A DNA stretch of 64,000 nt from Falsiroseomonas tokyonensis (GTDB taxonomy: Bacteria > Pseudomonadota > Alphaproteobacteria > Acetobacterales > Acetobacteraceae). Position numbers and translations under genes: made by a program. Positions 61,818 to 64,000 of the stretch are shown piece by piece. Position 1 is the stretch's first letter, and every line of letters begins with the position of its first letter. The stretch spans positions 310,001 to 374,000 of the forward strand of contig NZ_JAFNJS010000003.1 of the NCBI RefSeq assembly GCF_019024325.1, written 5' to 3'. Below the pieces are notes generated by a model. It was not told the DNA's origin. It searched no databases and saw nothing but the letters and a program-made list of their open reading frames with translations.

Positions 61818-64000
61818 TCAGCCGTAGAGCGCGGTGAGCTGGCTCGGCGTCATCTCATAGAGCTGGCTGCGGCTGAAGGCCTCGATCTGCCGCGCCCGCA
61901 TGGCCGCCAGCTGCGCCGTGGTCACCGCCGCGATCTGGTCCGAGGACAGGGCCTGCACCGCGGTCCGCGCCAGCCCCAGGAATTCCTCGGGTTCGATGGC
62001 GGCGACATCGGCGGGGGCGAAGGCCTCGATCTGCTCGGCATCCAGCGCGGCAATGGCGGCGGGGCCCAGCGCCTGCACCTGGGCGCTGTCCAGCGCGCCG
62101 AGCTGGGCGGGCGACATGGCCGCCACCTGCGTGCCGGTCAGCGCCGCCAGCTGGGTGGAGGCCAGCGCCGCCACCTGGCTGGTGCCCAGCGCCAGGAATT
62201 GCTGGCCGCGCAGCGCCGCGACCTGCGCCGTGCCCAGCGCCGCGATCTGCGTCGTGGCCAGCCCGCTGGTGCCGCCAAAGGACAGGTTGCCGATTTGCGC
62301 CGCGCTCAGCGCCGCGATGGTGGTGGTGGACAGCGCCGCCACCTGCGCCGCGCCCAGCCCCGAAACCTGCGCCGTGCCGAGCAGCCCGATGCGGGTGCCG
62401 AGCGCATCCATCTGCGCCGTGGTCAGCCCACCGAGCGCCGCGGCCGAAAGCCCGGCGATCTGCGTATCCGCCAGTCCCGCCAGGCTGGTGGCGGACAGGC
62501 CGGCAACCTGGGTCGCGGTCAGCCCGCCAGCCTGCGCCGCGCTCAGCGCCGGCAGCCGGTCCGCGGCCTGGGCCAGGTCCAGCCCGGCCAGCGCCGCCGG
62601 CGCCAAGGCGGCGAATTGCGTCGAGGCCAGCGCCGCCAGCTGCGTGCTGGCCAGCGCCGCGACCTGGGACGAGCCCAGCGCCGCCAGCTGCGAGGTGCCA
62701 AACAGCCCGATCTGCCCGGTGGAAAGCCCCTGCGGCGCAAGGGCGGCCATGCCGGCGGCGGACAACGCCTGCAGCTGCGTGCTGGCCAGCGCCGCCACCT
62801 GCGCCGAGGAGACGGTGGCGAGCTGGGCCGAGCCCAGCGCCGCCACCTGCCCGCTGCTCAGCGCGCCCCATTGCGTCCCGTCCAGCGCGCCGACGCCAAG
62901 GCCCGCGATGCCGGCGGTGCTCAGCGCCGCCAGCTGGGTGGTGGCCAGCGCCGCCACCTGGCTGCTGCCCAGCGCCGCGATCTGCGCCGAACCCAGCGCC
63001 GCCGCCTGGCTGTTGCCGAGTGCCGCCAATTGGGTGGTGGCCAGCGCCCCCAGCGCGGTGGAGGACAGGCCCGCGATCTGCGCTGTGCCGAGCGCCGCCA
63101 GCTGCGTCGTCGCCAGGCTCGCGGCGGCCGTGGTGCCCAGGGTGGACAGCGCGGCCGGCGCCAGGGCGTAAAGCTGGGTGGTCGCCAGCCCGGCCAGTTG
63201 CGTGCCGTCCAGCGGCCCGATCTGGCTGGCCGCCAGCGCGCCGAGCTGGGTGGTGGTCAGCGCCGAAAGCTGGCTGCTGGTCGCCGCCATCAGCTGCGCG
63301 GTGCCGAGCGCCGCGACCTGCCCCGTGCCCAGCGCCGCCAGCCCGGCGCTGCCAATGCCCTGGATGGCGGTGGCGGCCAGCCCGCCGATCGCCGCGCTGG
63401 ACAGCACCGCCCAGCTTGTGGTGCCCAGGGCCGAAAGTGCCGTGCTGCCCAGTGCGGAGGCTTGCGCCGAGCCGAGGCCCGCGATGCCGGTCGTGGTCAG
63501 CGCGGCCAATTGCGTCCCGGCCAGCAGCCCCGCCTGGGTGCTGGACAGCGCCGCCACCTGATTGCGCTTCAGCACCGCCGCCTGGCTGGTGGAGAGCGCG
63601 GTGAGGTCCGTGGCCTCCAGCCCCAGCATGCCGCCGGCGCTCAGCGCGGCCACCTGCGAGGTGCCCAGCGCGGCCATCATGCCATCCGGCAGCGCCTGCA
63701 CCTGGTAGCGATCGAGCCCCGCCACTTGGGTGCTGCTCAGCGCCGCCACCTGGCTGGTGCTCAGCGCGCTGAGCTGCGCGCTGCCCAGGCCCATCACCTG
63801 CAGGACGCTCAGCCCCGCGACCGCCAGCCCCTGCATGGGCGCGCCGGTCAACCCGGCCAGCGCGGTCGGCGCCAGCCCCGCCACCTGGCTGCTGGACAGC
63901 GCCGCCAGCTGCGTCGCGGCCAGCCCGGCCAGCTGCGTGCTGCCCAGCCCGCCGAGCTGCGCCGAGCCCATGGCCGCCAGCTGCGCCGTGCCGAGGGCGG
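61818..64000 (-). CDS. Giant octapeptide-repeat protein (N-terminus off window)
   Basis: The frame is open from the right edge to the stop at 61818 (727 residues visible). It consists of about ninety tandem units of eight residues with consensus L-[GSAT]-[ST]-[TAS]-Q-[VLI]-A-[AG]: Leu at position 1, Gln at 5, aliphatic at 6 and small residues elsewhere. A few units are irregular (for example LGVGALDGTQWGA). The last ten change to charged variants such as LDAEQIEAFAPADVAAIEPEE, ending QLTALYG. There are no cysteines or signal in the visible part. The repeat could form a solenoid or long helical rod; an exported surface protein is possible but unproven. An ATG at 63971 lies inside the repeat and is unlikely to be the start. 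Confidence 0.75.
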   Translation of the reverse strand, partial: ALGTAQLAAMGSAQLGGLGSTQLAGLAATQLAALSSSQVAGLAPTALAGLTGAPMQGLAVAGLSVLQVMGLGSAQLSALSTSQVAALSSTQVAGLDRYQVQALPDGMMAALGTSQVAALSAGGMLGLEATDLTALSTSQAAVLKRNQVAALSSTQAGLLAGTQLAALTTTGIAGLGSAQASALGSTALSALGTTSWAVLSSAAIGGLAATAIQGIGSAGLAALGTGQVAALGTAQLMAATSSQLSALTTTQLGALAASQIGPLDGTQLAGLATTQLYALAPAALSTLGTTAAASLATTQLAALGTAQIAGLSSTALGALATTQLAALGNSQAAALGSAQIAALGSSQVAALATTQLAALSTAGIAGLGVGALDGTQWGALSSGQVAALGSAQLATVSSAQVAALASTQLQALSAAGMAALAPQGLSTGQIGLFGTSQLAALGSSQVAALASTQLAALASTQFAALAPAALAGLDLAQAADRLPALSAAQAGGLTATQVAGLSATSLAGLADTQIAGLSAAALGGLTTAQMDALGTRIGLLGTAQVSGLGAAQVAALSTTTIAALSAAQIGNLSFGGTSGLATTQIAALGTAQVAALRGQQFLALGTSQVAALASTQLAALTGTQVAAMSPAQLGALDSAQVQALGPAAIAALDAEQIEAFAPADVAAIEPEEFLGLARTAVQALSSDQIAAVTTAQLAAMRARQIEAFSRSQLYEMTPSQLTALYG
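61870..64000 (-). repeat. 24-bp tandem repeat array coding for the octapeptide units
   Basis: The whole stretch is made of imperfect 24-bp units related to CTGGGCACGGCGCAGGTGGC on the coding strand, diverged at third positions. Copies differ enough that no long identical tract is seen, which suggests an old expansion kept under protein-level selection. The array reaches the window edge, so its full length is not known. Confidence 0.85.

Noticed and set aside
61818-64000. CRISPR or satellite array reading of the 24-bp periodicity
   Set aside because: Units have no constant repeat plus variable spacer structure. The period is exactly eight codons and the frame stays open, so it is protein-coding.

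Overview
The window reads as a chromosomal stretch of a very GC-rich alphaproteobacterium, most likely an acetic-acid-bacteria relative of the Roseomonas type (Acetobacteraceae). The reasons are the strong G/C bias at third codon positions, which produces long antisense open frames everywhere, a tripartite-tricarboxylate (Bug) receptor, a phasin with a CTGC-N3-GCAG operator-like site, and the alphaproteobacterial block aroQ-accB-accC / aat / DUF2155 / NDUFA12. I saw no tRNA, rRNA, CRISPR array, phage or insertion sequence. Genes are tightly packed and often overlap by 1 to 4 bases.

Layout. 1-4.6 kb: the end of a membrane protein fused to a spermidine-synthase-like domain, then a thiamine-diphosphate enzyme with an SDR-fold partner that lacks the SDR catalytic residues. 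4.8-9.3 kb: hybrid sensor kinase, murA, dcd and a small conserved ORF. 9.4-12.6 kb: a 1053-residue RTX-type secreted nuclease. 12.7-20.9 kb: catabolic genes (Bug receptor and racemase-family enzyme, acyl-CoA dehydrogenase and hydrolase, two PLP enzymes) and a membrane protein with a papain-like domain. 21-28 kb: cyclopropane synthase-like enzyme, D,D-carboxypeptidase, phasin, clpS-clpA and an AhpD-like protein. 28.2-38.8 kb: a long run of leftward genes including a lipoprotein esterase, PPK2, MFS and EamA transporters, a periplasmic nuclease, a DUF2075 helicase with an N-terminal nuclease-like domain, an alkyltransferase-like repair protein, RidA and a degenerate B12-type ribonucleotide-reductase-like protein.

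39-47.3 kb: NDUFA12, mlaD, DUF2155, aat, accC-accB-aroQ, thiS-thiG, a lipoprotein, an ornithine-decarboxylase-type gene behind a structured leader, and an Lrp/AsnC regulator. 47.3-56.5 kb: an SMP-30 family protein and a dipeptide-type ABC transporter with two divergently transcribed paralogous binding proteins, ending in a C39-like peptidase candidate. 56.5-64 kb: a DSDP-repeat secreted protein, a small membrane protein, an OmpR/EnvZ-type two-component pair, an AlkA-type glycosylase, an aminotransferase, and the C-terminal part of a huge octapeptide-repeat protein that runs off the right edge.

The most unusual items are: two genes that appear to start at CTG inside a CTGA stop/start overlap; the octapeptide-repeat protein (about 90 units visible); the DSDP-repeat protein; the cysteine-poor ribonucleotide-reductase relic; the DUF2075 plus PD-(D/E)XK-like fusion; and three intergenic double-hairpin elements lying exactly between convergent gene ends.
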